Part shown: piece after piece, positions 25,437 through 37,200 of the stretch | How positions within the stretch are numbered: the stretch's first letter is position 1 | Layout of the letters: each line of letters opens with the position of its first letter | Origin: Rhodopirellula baltica | GTDB taxonomy: Bacteria; Planctomycetota; Planctomycetia; Pirellulales; Pirellulaceae | Length of the DNA stretch: 64,000 bases | NCBI GenBank assembly: GCA_002901265.1 | Contig: PPHI01000037.1 | Span: 124,001-188,000 of the forward strand | Reading direction: 5' to 3' | Notes under the pieces: model-generated | Seen by the model: the letters and a program-made list of their open reading frames with translations, nothing else | Told to the model about the DNA's origin: nothing | Databases searched by the model: none | Position numbers and translations under genes: made by a program

Positions 25437-26501
25437 ATGTCTGTTTCTGAAAAATCGCATCCAAGTAAGTTCGCTGAAATCATCCCAGTGACGCAAGCGA
25501 CTGGGCCGTTTTATTGGGGAATCGATATCGGAGGGACGGGAATCAAGTTGGGACTTGTCGACTCGGCAGGCTACACGGTCGCATTTAAATCGATCCCGAC
25601 GATCGAAAGTGCCGGCCCGGAGGCCGCGGTCCAACGTGTCGCGGAGGTCGTCAGCGAAACGGAATCGGAACTTGGCGTCGCCGGGCAAGTGCCACACATC
25701 GGGCTCGGCGCTCCCGGACCGATGGACCTTCCCAAAGGCTTGCTGGTCGCGCCACCACAACTGCCATCCTGGTGGGGATTCAATATCGTCGAAGCCATCG
25801 TCGAAGCGACAGGACGCCCCGTCTCGTTCCTTAACGACGCCAATGCGGCCGCCTATGGCGAATTCTGGATCGGGACCGGCAAAGGCAGCGACTCAATGAT
25901 CCTGCTGACTCTTGGCACAGGTGTCGGCGGCGGAATTATTGTTGACGGGGAACTGGTCAACGGCGTGAACAGCTTCGGCAGCGAATGCGGGCACATCTTA
26001 ATCGACCCATCCTCCGAGGGCCGATTGTGCGTCTGGGGCGGAGGACGAGGGCAACTCGAAGCCTACGCAAGTGCAAGCGCCGTCGTTGACCGGACACGGG
26101 AACGCCTGCAAGAGGGAGCGACCAGCACGCTGAGCGGACATTTGGGTGGTGCAGACAACGAATTAACCGCCAAGAAGGTTTACGAGGCTGCCAAAAACGA
26201 CGGCGACAATCTAGCATTGGAGATAGTTGACGAAACCGCAAAATGGCTTGGAATTGGCGTCACTACACTCGTCCACGCCCTCGACCCGGGGGTGGTCACC
26301 CTCGGGGGGGCGATGAATTTTGGCGGTGCGGAATGCCCCATCGGCAGGCGGTTCCTTTCTGGGATAATAAACGAATTCCAAGAGCGCACATTTCCGAATG
26401 TATTTGAAGGCACATCGATCGCGTTCGCGACGCTCGGTGCGGCCGCGGGTTACCTGGGATTGGCTGGGTACGCCCGAAAACAACACGCGAAACCGACATG
26501 A
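25437..26501 (+). CDS. ROK-family sugar kinase (glucokinase-like) lacking the zinc-binding cysteines
   Basis: The ATP-binding loop GIDIGGTGIKLGLVD, the sugar-binding LNDANAAAYGE and GTGVGGGIIVDG, and SECGHILID with the catalytic region establish a ROK kinase that phosphorylates glucose or a related hexose in the cytoplasm. The usual zinc motif CxCGxxGCxE is replaced by CVWGGGRGQLE beginning at Cys198, so at least two of three cysteine ligands are missing. The 354-residue length is slightly above the typical 300 to 320. The ATG at 25437 is the first ATG in frame; the frame extends 11 codons upstream without a good start. The stop overlaps lepA by four bases (ATGA), suggesting cotranscription. 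Confidence 0.88.
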   Translation: MSVSEKSHPSKFAEIIPVTQATGPFYWGIDIGGTGIKLGLVDSAGYTVAFKSIPTIESAGPEAAVQRVAEVVSETESELGVAGQVPHIGLGAPGPMDLPKGLLVAPPQLPSWWGFNIVEAIVEATGRPVSFLNDANAAAYGEFWIGTGKGSDSMILLTLGTGVGGGIIVDGELVNGVNSFGSECGHILIDPSSEGRLCVWGGGRGQLEAYASASAVVDRTRERLQEGATSTLSGHLGGADNELTAKKVYEAAKNDGDNLALEIVDETAKWLGIGVTTLVHALDPGVVTLGGAMNFGGAECPIGRRFLSGIINEFQERTFPNVFEGTSIAFATLGAAAGYLGLAGYARKQHAKPT

Positions 26502-28300
26502 CCAAAAAACAAATTCGAAACTTTTGCATCATTGCCCACATCGATCACGGAAAAAGCACGCTCGCCGATCGACTGTTGGAGGAAACCGGCACGGTCAGCT
26601 CGCGCGAAATGAAAGAGCAGCTGCTCGATGACCTGGAACTGGAGCGGCAACGCGGAATCACCATTAAAGCTCGCGCGGTGGTGATGAAGTTCAAACGGGG
26701 CAAAGAAGAGTTCGAGCTGAACTTGATCGACACCCCCGGGCACGTCGACTTTCAATACGAAGTCTCGCGCTCGCTCGCATGCTGCGAAGGTGCACTGCTG
26801 CTGGTCGATGCCTTCCAGGGCGTCGAGGCACAAACGGTCGCCAACGCCTATGCCGCGATGGAACACGATCTGCACATCATCCCGGTCATCAACAAAATCG
26901 ACCTGACCCACGCGCGGCCGGAAGAAGTCGCCGAAGAGATGATGAACTCGCTCGGCACCGACCCCGATGACTGCGTTCGCTGCAGCGCCAAAACCGGGCA
27001 AGGCGTCGGCGACCTGGTCAACGCCATCATCGATCGCGTTCCGCCGCCTTCGGGCGACCCCGATGCGACGCTCCAAGCGATGGTATTCGACTCCAACTAC
27101 GACGACTACCGTGGCGCGATCACCTACGTCCGCGTGATGCAAGGCACCGTCCGCAAAGGCCAAAAGATCCGCTTCCTGCGGTCCGGCACCATCCATGACG
27201 TCGTTGATGTCGGCCAATTCACGCCCGCCCGCACCTCGTGCGCGGAACTATCGGCCGGACAGGTCGGCTACCTGATTTGCAACATCAAAAGCCTGGGCGA
27301 CGTCCACATCGGCGATACCGTCAGCATTCCTGGTGACAAAGCGGCACCCGCACTGCCCGGCTACGCCCGTCCGAAGCGGATGGTTTACTGCGGTCTTTTC
27401 CCCAGTGACGGCCAGAACTTTTCGGACCTTCGCGACGCACTCGAACGCCTTGCCGTTAACGACCCCAGCTTCGAGTTCGAACCGGAAACCAGTGACGCAC
27501 TCGGCTTCGGATTCCGCTGCGGTTTCCTGGGCCTGCTGCACATGGAAATCGTCCAGCAGCGATTGGAAAACGAATCGGATGTCGACCTGGTGCAAACCGC
27601 ACCCAACGTGACGTACGAAATCGTCAACAAACGCGGCGAAACGGTCATCATCCACAAGCCACAAGACGTTCCCGATCCGGGTGACATCGAAGAATTCCGC
27701 CAGCCGATTGTTCGCTGCAACATCATCGTGCCGACCGAGTTCATCGGCGCCGTGATGAAACTGGTCCACGAACGTCGCGGGATTCAAAAGACCCAGGAGC
27801 ACCTCGGTGCACAACGCGCGATGTTGACCTACGACATTCCGCTGGCTGAAGTCGTCTATGACTTGCACGACAAAATCAAGAGTTGCACCAAGGGCTACGG
27901 CACACTCGATTACGAGATGATCGGGTACGAACAAGCCGACTTGGTCCGACTGGATTTCCTCGTTAACGGCAACCGCGTCGACGCACTCAGCATCGTGTGC
28001 AACCGTGGTGACGCCGATCGTCGCGGACGTGCCGTTGCCAAGAAACTGAAAAGCGAAATCGACCGACACATGTTCGAAGTCGCTGTCCAAGCAGCCATCG
28101 GTAGCCGCGTGATCGCTCGCGAAACGGTGCCGGCAATGCGCAAGAACGTGACCGCAAAATGCTACGGCGGTGACATCACACGGAAACGAAAGCTGCTGCA
28201 AAAGCAGAAAGAAGGCAAGAAACGCATGAAAGCTGTCGGCAACGTCGAAATCAGCCAAAAGGCGTTTATGGCCGTGCTGAGCGAAGCCGAAGGCGGCTGA
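26498..28300 (+). CDS. lepA: Elongation factor 4
   Basis: EF4 is a ribosome-bound translational GTPase that acts on stalled or misassembled ribosomes. The 600-residue length is exact for the family. The G1 motif AHIDHGKST (residues about 13-21), G2 RGITIKA, G3 DTPGHVDF and G4 NKIDL are present. The family's C-terminal domain with GDITRKRKLLQKQKEGKKRM is intact. The ATG overlaps the ROK kinase stop by four bases, an unusual pairing for lepA, so its translation may depend on the kinase gene. Confidence 0.97.
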   Translation: MTKKQIRNFCIIAHIDHGKSTLADRLLEETGTVSSREMKEQLLDDLELERQRGITIKARAVVMKFKRGKEEFELNLIDTPGHVDFQYEVSRSLACCEGALLLVDAFQGVEAQTVANAYAAMEHDLHIIPVINKIDLTHARPEEVAEEMMNSLGTDPDDCVRCSAKTGQGVGDLVNAIIDRVPPPSGDPDATLQAMVFDSNYDDYRGAITYVRVMQGTVRKGQKIRFLRSGTIHDVVDVGQFTPARTSCAELSAGQVGYLICNIKSLGDVHIGDTVSIPGDKAAPALPGYARPKRMVYCGLFPSDGQNFSDLRDALERLAVNDPSFEFEPETSDALGFGFRCGFLGLLHMEIVQQRLENESDVDLVQTAPNVTYEIVNKRGETVIIHKPQDVPDPGDIEEFRQPIVRCNIIVPTEFIGAVMKLVHERRGIQKTQEHLGAQRAMLTYDIPLAEVVYDLHDKIKSCTKGYGTLDYEMIGYEQADLVRLDFLVNGNRVDALSIVCNRGDADRRGRAVAKKLKSEIDRHMFEVAVQAAIGSRVIARETVPAMRKNVTAKCYGGDITRKRKLLQKQKEGKKRMKAVGNVEISQKAFMAVLSEAEGG

Positions 28301-28355
28301 TCAGCGCCCCAGGGGCTCGATCAATTTCCTGCCGAAGCGAGACCAACTCCGATCA

Positions 28356-28387
28356 AGCGGCTCTGAATTTCAGGGCCGCTTTTTTTG
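28356..28387 (+). terminator. Rho-independent terminator after lepA
   Basis: AGCGGCTCTGAA and TTCAGGGCCGCT form a 12-bp stem with one G-T pair, followed directly by a run of seven or more T. It lies 55 bases after the lepA stop codon and before the convergent nif3-like gene. Confidence 0.85.
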
Positions 28388-28442
28388 TGCGACGACGCCG
28401 ACGAGAAGCGCCCCGTAGGCAAATCCAATGCGACCGAGCCGA

Positions 28443-29237
28443 TTAGCCCAGCGGGTGCACGGGGTTGGTTTCATTGCGGCTTGCCCAGACATTCAGCTCT
28501 GGAAAATGGGCGCCGAGTTGCGTTGCGAGTCGCTCCATCGCAAATCGCTCGCTGTAGTAATGACCGATCAACGCGAGCGTCATACCGAACGACTCGGCTT
28601 CGAGACATTGATGAAAGGTCGCTTCACCGGTGATCAGCAATTCGCACCTGCGGCGATGGGCCTTGGCGACGAACGAACCGCCGCTGCCGCAGGCAAACCC
28701 GACTCGCGAAACGGTTCGGTCGATGGGTCCGACATATCGCGGGCCGACGGCATTGACGTGCGAGACGCAGCGTTCGATGACTTCGCGTGCAACGGTGGGT
28801 GCGGGGAGAACTCCGACGCGGCCTGCACCGAGCTCGTGCCCGGGTTCAGGATCGATAATCGGTCCGACCGACGTCAAATGGAGCAGCTTTGCCCAGGATT
28901 GATTGATCCCATCGCCAGCGGAATCGAAGGCGGTGTGGGCGCTGTACACAGCGACACCCGAACGGATCAATCGCCACAACATCTCGCCGGTCAGCGAGTC
29001 GGTTGTGATTTTCGAGAGCGGACGAAAGGGGACCGGGTGATGCGTGACCACCAGATCAACGTTCGATTCGACAGCCTCGGTGACGACAGAAGGCGTCACG
29101 GTGAGGCAGGTCATAACATTTTGGACCGCAGAGGCGCGATCACCTACTAATAGCCCGACGTTATCCCAAGACTCCGCTAACGCGAGCGGAGCGATCAGTG
29201 CCAAGTGCTGGCAGACATCTTGGAGCGACGTGGACAT
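28443..29237 (-). CDS. Nif3-like dinuclear metal-centre hexameric protein
   Basis: The 264-residue protein has the NIF3/YqfO signatures: ESWDNVGLLVGD at the N-terminus, VDLVVTHHPVPF with the two metal-binding histidines, and AVYSAHTAFDSA in the middle. The C-terminal metal ligands fall in LALIGHYYSERFAME. Family members form toroidal hexamers with two metals per subunit; the best-supported name, GTP cyclohydrolase I type 2, applies to some members only. The gene follows infC by 10 bases on the same strand. It lacks the central PII-like insert of the longer Bacillus-type members. Confidence 0.9.
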   Translation of the reverse strand: MSTSLQDVCQHLALIAPLALAESWDNVGLLVGDRASAVQNVMTCLTVTPSVVTEAVESNVDLVVTHHPVPFRPLSKITTDSLTGEMLWRLIRSGVAVYSAHTAFDSAGDGINQSWAKLLHLTSVGPIIDPEPGHELGAGRVGVLPAPTVAREVIERCVSHVNAVGPRYVGPIDRTVSRVGFACGSGGSFVAKAHRRRCELLITGEATFHQCLEAESFGMTLALIGHYYSERFAMERLATQLGAHFPELNVWASRNETNPVHPLG

Positions 29238-29247
29238 GCTCGGTGAA

Positions 29248-29778
29248 CTACTTCGGAGCGATCATACAGATCATTCGCTTGCCGTGTTGCTGCGGAGCGG
29301 TTTCGATTTTACCGACTTCTTCGAGCAACTCGATCACTTGTTCCATGACCTTTCGGCCTTCTTCGATGTGGGCCATTTCACGGCCTCGGAACAAGACGCT
29401 GACCTGCACTTTGTCTTTGTGCTGGAGGAACTTCTCGGCGCGACGGATCTTGGTCCGAATATCTTCGTCGCCGGTTTTTGGGCGCAACCGAATTTCCTTG
29501 GTCTTGGTATGACTTTGGTTGCGGTTCGTTTTCTTGTTCTTGTCGTACTTGTACTTACCGTAATCCATGATACGGCAGACAGGCGGGCGCTCGTTAGGTG
29601 CGACCTCCACAAGATCAAGCCCGACATCACGCGCTCGGTCGAGCGCCTCGTCGGTCGGAATCACTCCAAGCTGCTCTCCGGTCTCACTTACGACTCGGAT
29701 GGGACTGATTCGGATGTTTGAATTGATACGAACCGTATCGCGGTTGTCTGGCTGGTTGTTTCTTCGTGCCAATGCCAC
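29248..29778 (-). CDS. infC: Translation initiation factor IF-3
   Basis: IF-3 binds the 30S subunit and checks start-codon and initiator tRNA pairing. The 176-residue protein has the N-terminal domain ([35 protein letters not shown]) and the C-terminal domain ([27 protein letters not shown]). A stop codon lies immediately upstream of the GTG at 29778, so the protein must start there or later. GTG replaces the AUU codon used in enterobacteria for autoregulation. A GGAG site is 13 bases upstream, longer than usual. rpmI and rplT, often adjacent, are not here; the nif3-like gene follows. Confidence 0.95.
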   Translation of the reverse strand: MALARRNNQPDNRDTVRINSNIRISPIRVVSETGEQLGVIPTDEALDRARDVGLDLVEVAPNERPPVCRIMDYGKYKYDKNKKTNRNQSHTKTKEIRLRPKTGDEDIRTKIRRAEKFLQHKDKVQVSVLFRGREMAHIEEGRKVMEQVIELLEEVGKIETAPQQHGKRMICMIAPK

Positions 29779-30004
29779 TTAAAACGTTCATCTCCTGCCG
29801 GCTGGCAACCCGGACATTTTTGAAATCGGTAGTCCCCCATCCGTCAGTGTGGCGCGTTGTGGTGGCGTTGCCAGCACCAATCGGCGGAAACGAATGGGGG
29901 GAGAGTGCCGGTTGGTCCGGCAGTAGACCTCTCGAAGGGACAAGTATCCGATGGCGGATCCGCGAGCGTCAACAGTGAAACCGCCCGAATCCCCTAGAAT
30001 TCGC

Positions 30005-30277
30005 CTAACTATCAAAAAACGTGGCATCCAAAACCAAGGTTTCGCCCATCGCCTCAACCGTATCGCCGAAAAAAATCTGTTTTCGACGTCGGGTTTCGAC
30101 GATTCCGTTGACGGTAACCTCGCCATCCTGGATCCACAGCTTCGCTTGCCCCCCTGTGCCAACCCATCCGGCGCGTTTTAAAACGTCGTCGAGTCGCATC
30201 ATCGGGGTCAGATCTGACGCTAATTCGCCGGGGCGAGACTGCTCTTCGGGCTTGACTGGGTCATCAGGTGAAGACAT
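30005..30277 (-). CDS. Small S4-domain RNA-binding protein
   Basis: A 90-residue protein dominated by one S4 domain at about residues 27-85: MMRLDDVLKRAGWVGTGGQA, then KLWIQDGEVTVNG and RRRKQIFFGDTV. This corresponds to the YbcJ/YaaA type of short S4 proteins, thought to bind structured RNA, perhaps rRNA. The ATG at 30277 gives the expected short leader; the frame runs on to 30334, adding 19 hydrophobic residues that do not fit the family. It lies 225 bases upstream of infC on the same strand, so cotranscription is uncertain. Confidence 0.8.
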   Translation of the reverse strand: MSSPDDPVKPEEQSRPGELASDLTPMMRLDDVLKRAGWVGTGGQAKLWIQDGEVTVNGIVETRRRKQIFFGDTVEAMGETLVLDATFFDS

Positions 30278-30546
30278 CGTCAAAATCTGAATCACTCGAT
30301 TCGCAAGAGGAACAATAAACGCCGCCCACGACACTGCGTCGCTTCTTTCTTCGGCCGTTTACACCCCTACGATTATCCAACGTTTTCTCGGCGAAACAAT
30401 CGCCCTGATCGGGCGTTTGGTCACAACCGGCAGACTCAGCTACCGAAACCCGATGCGTCCGAGACGGAAGTTCGCGCCCTGATCAAAGCCAATTTGGGCA
30501 ACATACTGTTAGCGTTTTTCAAATCACATCTCACCTAGCGAGCCAC

Positions 30547-31101
30547 ATGTCCATCACCGATGAACTCGACCGTCTGCAACGTCTTCGCGACCAAGGCAGT
30601 CTGACCGAGGCAGAATTTGACGAAGCGAAACGCAGGGTCTTGGGCGGCGCGCCCAACCATTCGTACGACTCATTTGGTGAAGGCAACGCCCAATATTCTG
30701 CTCCGTACTCTGCCCCGCATTCGAATCAGAACCAGTACCACTTCGCCGACGATGGCCAAGTGCTGGGCATGGACGAAAAAACGTTCTGCACGCTCATGCA
30801 CCTTTCACAACTGCTGGTGATGTCGATGCTCGGCGTGTTTGTTCCAGTGGGAATGTGGCTGATCGGCAAAGAACAATCTGACTTGGTACGCCGACATGGC
30901 AACCGAATGATGAACTGGCTGATCAGCGAATTGATCTATGGCATGCTGATCGCCGTGCTGTGCTTTTTCTTCGTCGGATTCCTGTTTATCCCCGTGTTGG
31001 CGTTACTGGGCATCATGTTTCCGATCATCGCCGCCATCAAAACAAACCGCAACATCCTGTGGTCATATCCGCTCGCGATCCGCTTCTTCGAAGAAGACTG
31101 A
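30547..31101 (+). CDS. SHOCT- and DUF4870-domain membrane protein
   Basis: Residues 1-34 (ITDELDRLQRLRDQGSLTEA then EFDEAKRRVLG) form a SHOCT domain, a short oligomerisation motif. A polar Ser/Asn/Tyr linker follows. The C-terminal part from about residue 78 is a DUF4870 (Tic20-like) domain with three or four transmembrane helices (HLSQLLVMSMLGVFVPVGMW, LIYGMLIAVLCFFFVGFLFI). The function of this family is unknown. It is transcribed toward the giant TPR gene, which starts 137 bases later, so the two could share regulation. Confidence 0.85.
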   Translation: MSITDELDRLQRLRDQGSLTEAEFDEAKRRVLGGAPNHSYDSFGEGNAQYSAPYSAPHSNQNQYHFADDGQVLGMDEKTFCTLMHLSQLLVMSMLGVFVPVGMWLIGKEQSDLVRRHGNRMMNWLISELIYGMLIAVLCFFFVGFLFIPVLALLGIMFPIIAAIKTNRNILWSYPLAIRFFEED

Positions 31102-31238
31102 TTGCATCCGAACCAGACGCGGGCCGGCTCGAAATTTAGCCAAGCTGTCTAAATTCAAGTTGCCCCTCGTGCTCAGCCACCGCCATACTGGTGGCTGGCC
31201 TATCGACGATCACCGCTGCCCCCGACTGGGATTTCGCT

Positions 31239-34200
31239 ATGCGCATAAGAGGCTTTCGTCTTTTTGATACGAACACAAATTCGATCAAATTTTTCGCGTC
31301 GCTCGCCGTCGCGGCGATGATCGTCGCGGACGTGTCACCAACGCCGCTCTCTTCGGTGTCTGCCCAACAAGTCGCTGACAAGCAAGCGGAATTGACCGAA
31401 CGTTTTATGACGGTGCTTCGACGTCGACCGCGTCCGGGAACAGCTCTCGACCGCGTGTACGGCTATCACGTTCAAAACGGCAGCTTGGACGAGCTACTTC
31501 AATCGCTTGACGTCGCCGACGATGCCCCCGACGCCGGCGCCAACCAGATGATTCTGGGACTGCTGCAGTCGCAACGCGGCAACACTAGCTTGGCAGTCGA
31601 CGCATTTGAAAAGGCCGAAACGCTGCTGCCTGACGACGCGATGGCAAGCTACCAACTGGGCAAAAGCTTGCTGGCAATCGGTCAAAACGAAGCCGCGGCA
31701 GCGGCAATGGAGCGGGCGATCGACCGCAACCCAGCTCGCAACGAAGCCCTGGCAATGTTTACCGAACTGGGACGTCTCTATGGTCGCGCCGGCTTGAACG
31801 AAAAAGCCCTGCAGGTCTGGACGAAACTGGAAGCACTGTTTCCGGGCGATGTAAAAGTCGGCGGCCAAATCGCGCGCACCCTTGCCGAAGAAGGCGACTA
31901 CGAATCTGCCTTGGCACGCTATCAACAACTCGCCAGCTCCGCGAGGCAACCCGAACAACAAGTTGCCTTCGGGATTCAAGCTGCCGAAATGAAACGCCAA
32001 CTTTGCCGTCATGACGAAAGCACCGAGGATCTCGAACTAATTCTGAACCGATTGCGTCCGGGAAGCTGGCTTTATGCGAACGTTCGAGAACGCATCGAAG
32101 AGGGCTTTTTGAAATCGGGTGACTATGACGCATTGGCCGAGTACTACAAAACAAAACTCGCCGCTACACCAGACAATCTCGAACTACAAATCCGTCTCGG
32201 CCGCATTTACATCAATTCGCGACGGCTCGATGACGCCGTAACGACGCTGCTTGCAGCTCTTGAGAAGGCTCCCGAAAACTCCGAAGTCAGACTGACCCTG
32301 ATCGAGGTCCTGAAACGCAAGGACGACTTGGCGGCGGCCGCGAACCAATTCGAAAAACTTGTCGACCTGGATCCGAGCAACCCTGACTACCTGATGCGTT
32401 GGGGAAAAACCGTTCTCGCTGACAAACAACGCCCACTCGGTGAACGCCAAGACATCGCGATCGAAATTTGGAACCGCCTGGCCGAAGCACGCCCCGATGA
32501 CGCCGTGATCCTCGCCCAAGTTGCCGATGCGTTCCGCTCGATCGAACGAAGTGAACTTGCGATCAAACTGTACCGGCAAGCTGTCGAGGTCGCCCCTGAA
32601 ACGCCCCAGTACCGCGAATACCTTGGCGAATATTTGTTTGAACTCGATCGGAAAGACGAGGCAATCGAGGCATGGGAGTCGCTCGCCGCTGACGGCCGCC
32701 GATCACGTGATTCGCTCGTTCGACTTGCCGAGATCTTTCGTACGTTTGAGCTGGACGATCTCTCGCTCAAAGCTTGGCAAGATGCATCCAGTCTCGACCT
32801 GACCTTCGAACAAGAGTTGCAATTTGCCAAAACGCTGCGGGAACGAGACAAGATCGACGCAGCCTTCGCGAGCTTGGACCGAGCAGAAACACTCGCCGAA
32901 TCGCCAGACGAAAAAGAACAGTTACTTCGTGATCGGATCACAACGTACGCACTCGCCGGTACGCTGCAAGAACAAATCGAATCACTCCGCCAGGACGAAG
33001 CAACACCGAACAACCTGCGTGTCCTTGCGTTGCTCTACGCCGCCGCTGGCGACCTGGACGCGGCCTATGAAGCGATCAATCAAGCTCTACAGCAATCGCC
33101 CGACTCGGTCGACATTTTGTTGATCTCCGCCGAAATTGCCGAACGGCAAAACCGGATGGCTGACGCCGTCGAAAAGTTTCGACGACTTGCAAATCTCGAC
33201 GGACAATTCAAAACCAATCATCTGCGTCACCTCGCTGATTTACAAATGCGACTGGGACAAACCGACGACGCATTTGAAACCTGCCAGGAGTTGATCGACA
33301 CCAATCCGGCGAGCTCCGAGTCCTACCAGTTCTTGGCCCGGAATGCGTTCCGAGCCGGTCGCGACGACACCGCCATCACGGCTCTTCGCAAAGCGATGTC
33401 GATCGCCCCGCGTGACAACACCAGCCGGCGAATGCTGGCATCCGCGTTCGCCGATCGCTACCGAACCGATGAAGCGATCGAGGTTTACTGGCAAGCGATG
33501 CAATACGCCAGCAAACTGGATGAGCAATTGCAATTGGTTCAAAACCTTGCGCCGCTTTACGATCGCAAAACGGACATTCCGGAAATGATCCGCCGCATCG
33601 AAGACATGCGCAATGACGAAGTCGATGAACGATCGCTTGTCGTCTTGATCGCGGCCGCCTACGAAACGATTGAAGATTACGGTGCGGCCATAAAGACGCT
33701 CGAATCGGCGGTGGTCAATTCTCCGAGAGACGTGCCACTGCTCGAAAACATGGTTCGCGTCTGCGACCTCGCGATCGAACTCGAAGAAGCCGCGGCCTTT
33801 CAGGAACGCATCGTCAGCTTGGAAGACACCCCGGAAAATCGCATCAAGCTGATTCAACTGCAACTTGATGCCGACTTGATCGACATCGACACCGCGCTAA
33901 ACGATCGCTTGGCCATTGGCGCCGATCCGCATTACCTGGGCCAAATGATCCGCGGCTCCGTCGGCCGGATGGACTACGAAACCGCAATTGCGATCTGCGA
34001 AGCCGCTTTGCGACGTGACCCCAGCTTATGGGACATCAAACTACAACTCGCACAGTTGCTTCTCCTAAGCCCGCAATCGTTCGAACCGACCGACGGTACT
34101 GACGGCGATGCCGAACTCGTCGCGTTCGAACGGGTACTTGAACTGGTCGAAGAAGTCCGTGCACTGGATCTCCCAGTAGAAACCAAACCGCCAACAGCAT

Positions 34201-37200
34201 TCCGCCGCACCGCAGGTCCGAATGCGTCAAAATCGAACCAGTCGTACAACCCGCAGTCATGGTCAAACCACTATTACCCGCTAGCGCGTCTGCTGCATCT
34301 GGGAACCTATAGCAATTCGTCATCGTCATCCAACCAGTTGGCGATGCCAAACGATTTCGGACACGCGCGAGTGATGGCGGCCACGCTGCACTTTGCCATG
34401 ATCGCGAAAAAGGAACCTGATAGCGAAGCGTCGAAACAAATCTATGACCTGCTGACGACGAAATACGCAACCGGTGAGACTGACGAAATTGAAGACCCGG
34501 TCGTGCTTTGGGACTTCCGTGGAATCGAAAACAGCTTGACTTACCTGACAAGATCCTCACCAAAACAACACTACACCGAAGCTGACCGGCAAGGCGAAAC
34601 CGATCGCATGTGGCGGCTTGCCGAATTGGATCCCGAACATGCCGAACAACTCCTGCGAAACATGTTGTTCAACTTCGCTGTTCAAGACAAAACTCTTTCG
34701 GGCGACGACGCCCCGTTGCCAGCGAGTCGCATCGAACTGGTGAAACGTTTTTATCGCGACGCCGAAGCCAAACTCAATCGCGACGTCACAAAGCGATCGA
34801 AATCCGACTGGCATACGGCGATGCAGTATCGGATGATCCTCGACCACCTCCACACGCGGCGTGGTGAGACGGAACTCGCCAATCAATACGCGATTACCCC
34901 GCCAGCCCAAGACGCACCATTCGCCGAATTGATGACGGCGATCAATTTCTATCTTTCGATCGACCGACGCGAACCAGCCGAAACACTCATCCCACGATTG
35001 CTTCCGGCAAGTCGCAATGACAAACAGAGCGGCGGCTATCAAAACGCTGGAATCCAAGGCACGATCGGAACACTCCGATACGGAAAGGCTTCAGGCCAGG
35101 AGCTTTTTGAAAAACACAAGTTCGAATTCTTGCAAGCGATTCTCGCCGAAGCCTGCAATGCTAAACCGCAGAGCAATTCACGCGGTACGTCGCTAACGGA
35201 TGGCACTTGCTATGTGTATGTACGCAGTCGCAGTGGTGGGTACTACAGCGTGTACGTCAAATGCCCACTCGTTCCGGAGGTGTTGCCGGAAAACGTCATT
35301 CGTGAATTCAGCAGCTTTCTGCCGACCTTAGAAAACTCATCTGGCCAACCAACCTTCAAAATCGAAGACGCGATGGTCGCGTGGCTTGATCAGCCAGTTC
35401 CCGGCGCGACGGAACGCGAACAAAAAATTCGCGATGTACTTGCCGCTTACGCCCATTGGTGGAATGAAGATCCGGCGGGCTGCTACCAACGCCTCAATCA
35501 ACTTTGCGAGCGGTACCCCGACGACATTGACTTAAAAATCGAACAAGCTCGTTTGGCCTGTGAAATCGGCCAACCTGCGCTCGCACTCGAAAAACTGAAC
35601 AACATCGAATCGCTCGACAGCAACATGCTCACCCGCACTGAGATGGCGGCGATGAACATTGCCTCGCAAATCGGTGACACAGACCGCGCTCGCAAAGCGG
35701 CGAAGCGTCTGTTTGGATTGAGAATTGACACCAACACCCAGCTCGCATTGGCAGAACAGATGCGCCGCCTAGGCATGCCAGAACAAGCCAAGGCGATGAT
35801 GCAGCGTTTACGCGGGCAACGTAAAAAAGACGAACGCACCGAAATCCAAATCGCCAATGCGTTTTTGGCAAATGACGATGAAGAGGCCGCCGCCGAGGTT
35901 GCCTACTCTGTTCTACGTCGCCTCAACAGTGGACGCACACAATCAGGAAACGCCGACTACTACCGCCGACAAGTGGTCTCGGTCTTAAAAAAGGCGAATA
36001 AACTCGATCCGTTGACCGAACGCGCCAAACGCCGTGTCGAGTCAGCCCCGCAATCCGTTCGTGCGATCAACGAATTGATGGAACTTTATACAGCGGCGGG
36101 ACAGAAAACCCAGGCTGACGAACTGGCGAAACGGATCGCCAAGAACGACAAAGTTTCGCAACCTCAACTGCTGATCGCACAGGCCGAAGCATTCAAACAA
36201 TCTGGAAATTACGAGGAGGCCGTCCGGTACTACTTGATGGCATGGGCCAAGAATCCAAATTTGATGCAGCGCGATTTCTATGACATGTACTCACCGGCGC
36301 GGCAGCTTGCCGAGACGGATTTTGCATTCGAACTGCTTAACCAAATTCCACCGAATGCATTTCCCGGATATCGAATTTCCGAATTACTTCGCATGGGGCG
36401 AAATGCAAAATCGTTCTCCGAACCGAAACGACAATTTGCAAGACGCATGCTGACTCGTACAGACGCCGATACCTACCTGCTGGCGATTCTTCAATCAATC
36501 CCAGAATCGGAACGTCCCAATTTGCCCGAAATCGACGAAGCCCTCGTCAAAGCGGCATGTGCCGAAGACTCTTTTGCGAAAGATTCATCCTTTTGGCGAA
36601 TCCAATCTTACTCAAGCCTCGGCCAAGTCACCGGCGCTCTTCAAGAGCTAGTAGAGATTGCCAATCGGAGTGAACAATACGGGAAACGACTGCGCGAACA
36701 TGCCCAACAGACAATCGATAAGTATCCCGAGTCGAGTGGTTACGCGGCACAACTGTTTCTTGCACTGATCGATGTTGCCAACGACCAGATCGACGACGCC
36801 CCAAAACGAGATGAGGCCGTCAAAGTCATCCGCGGTCTATTCCAAGACAAACGGGAACAACTCGTTAAACACGCCTCCGAAACCATGATCTGGCAATTTG
36901 GCTCGGCGCTTGAATCCTCAAAACACCCAATCGAGGAAAAGAACGCATTGCTTCGTTCGATCTTTGACGTCGCCAATCATGATCCGAACCTGTTCTACAA
37001 CTCGTTCAACCTGACACCCTCTGCTCGGCTTGCAGACCTCTACTCCCAAGCCGGACTCCGTTGGCAAGCCCACCAAATCATGTGGAACGCTTTCCAAACG
37101 ATCGATCATTCACAGGACAATGTCAGCAACCCCGGATATGGCGATTACCAAGACATCAATGAAACGATCAACCTCGCCGAATCGATGGCTCGGCAAGAAT

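Noticed and set aside
27248-28258. 336-codon minus-strand frame opposite lepA
   Set aside because: It is antisense to a highly conserved gene; the His/Asp/Val-rich composition is the mirror of lepA codon bias.
29788-30162. 124-codon minus-strand frame upstream of infC
   Set aside because: Overlaps the S4-domain gene in another frame and has no recognisable pattern.
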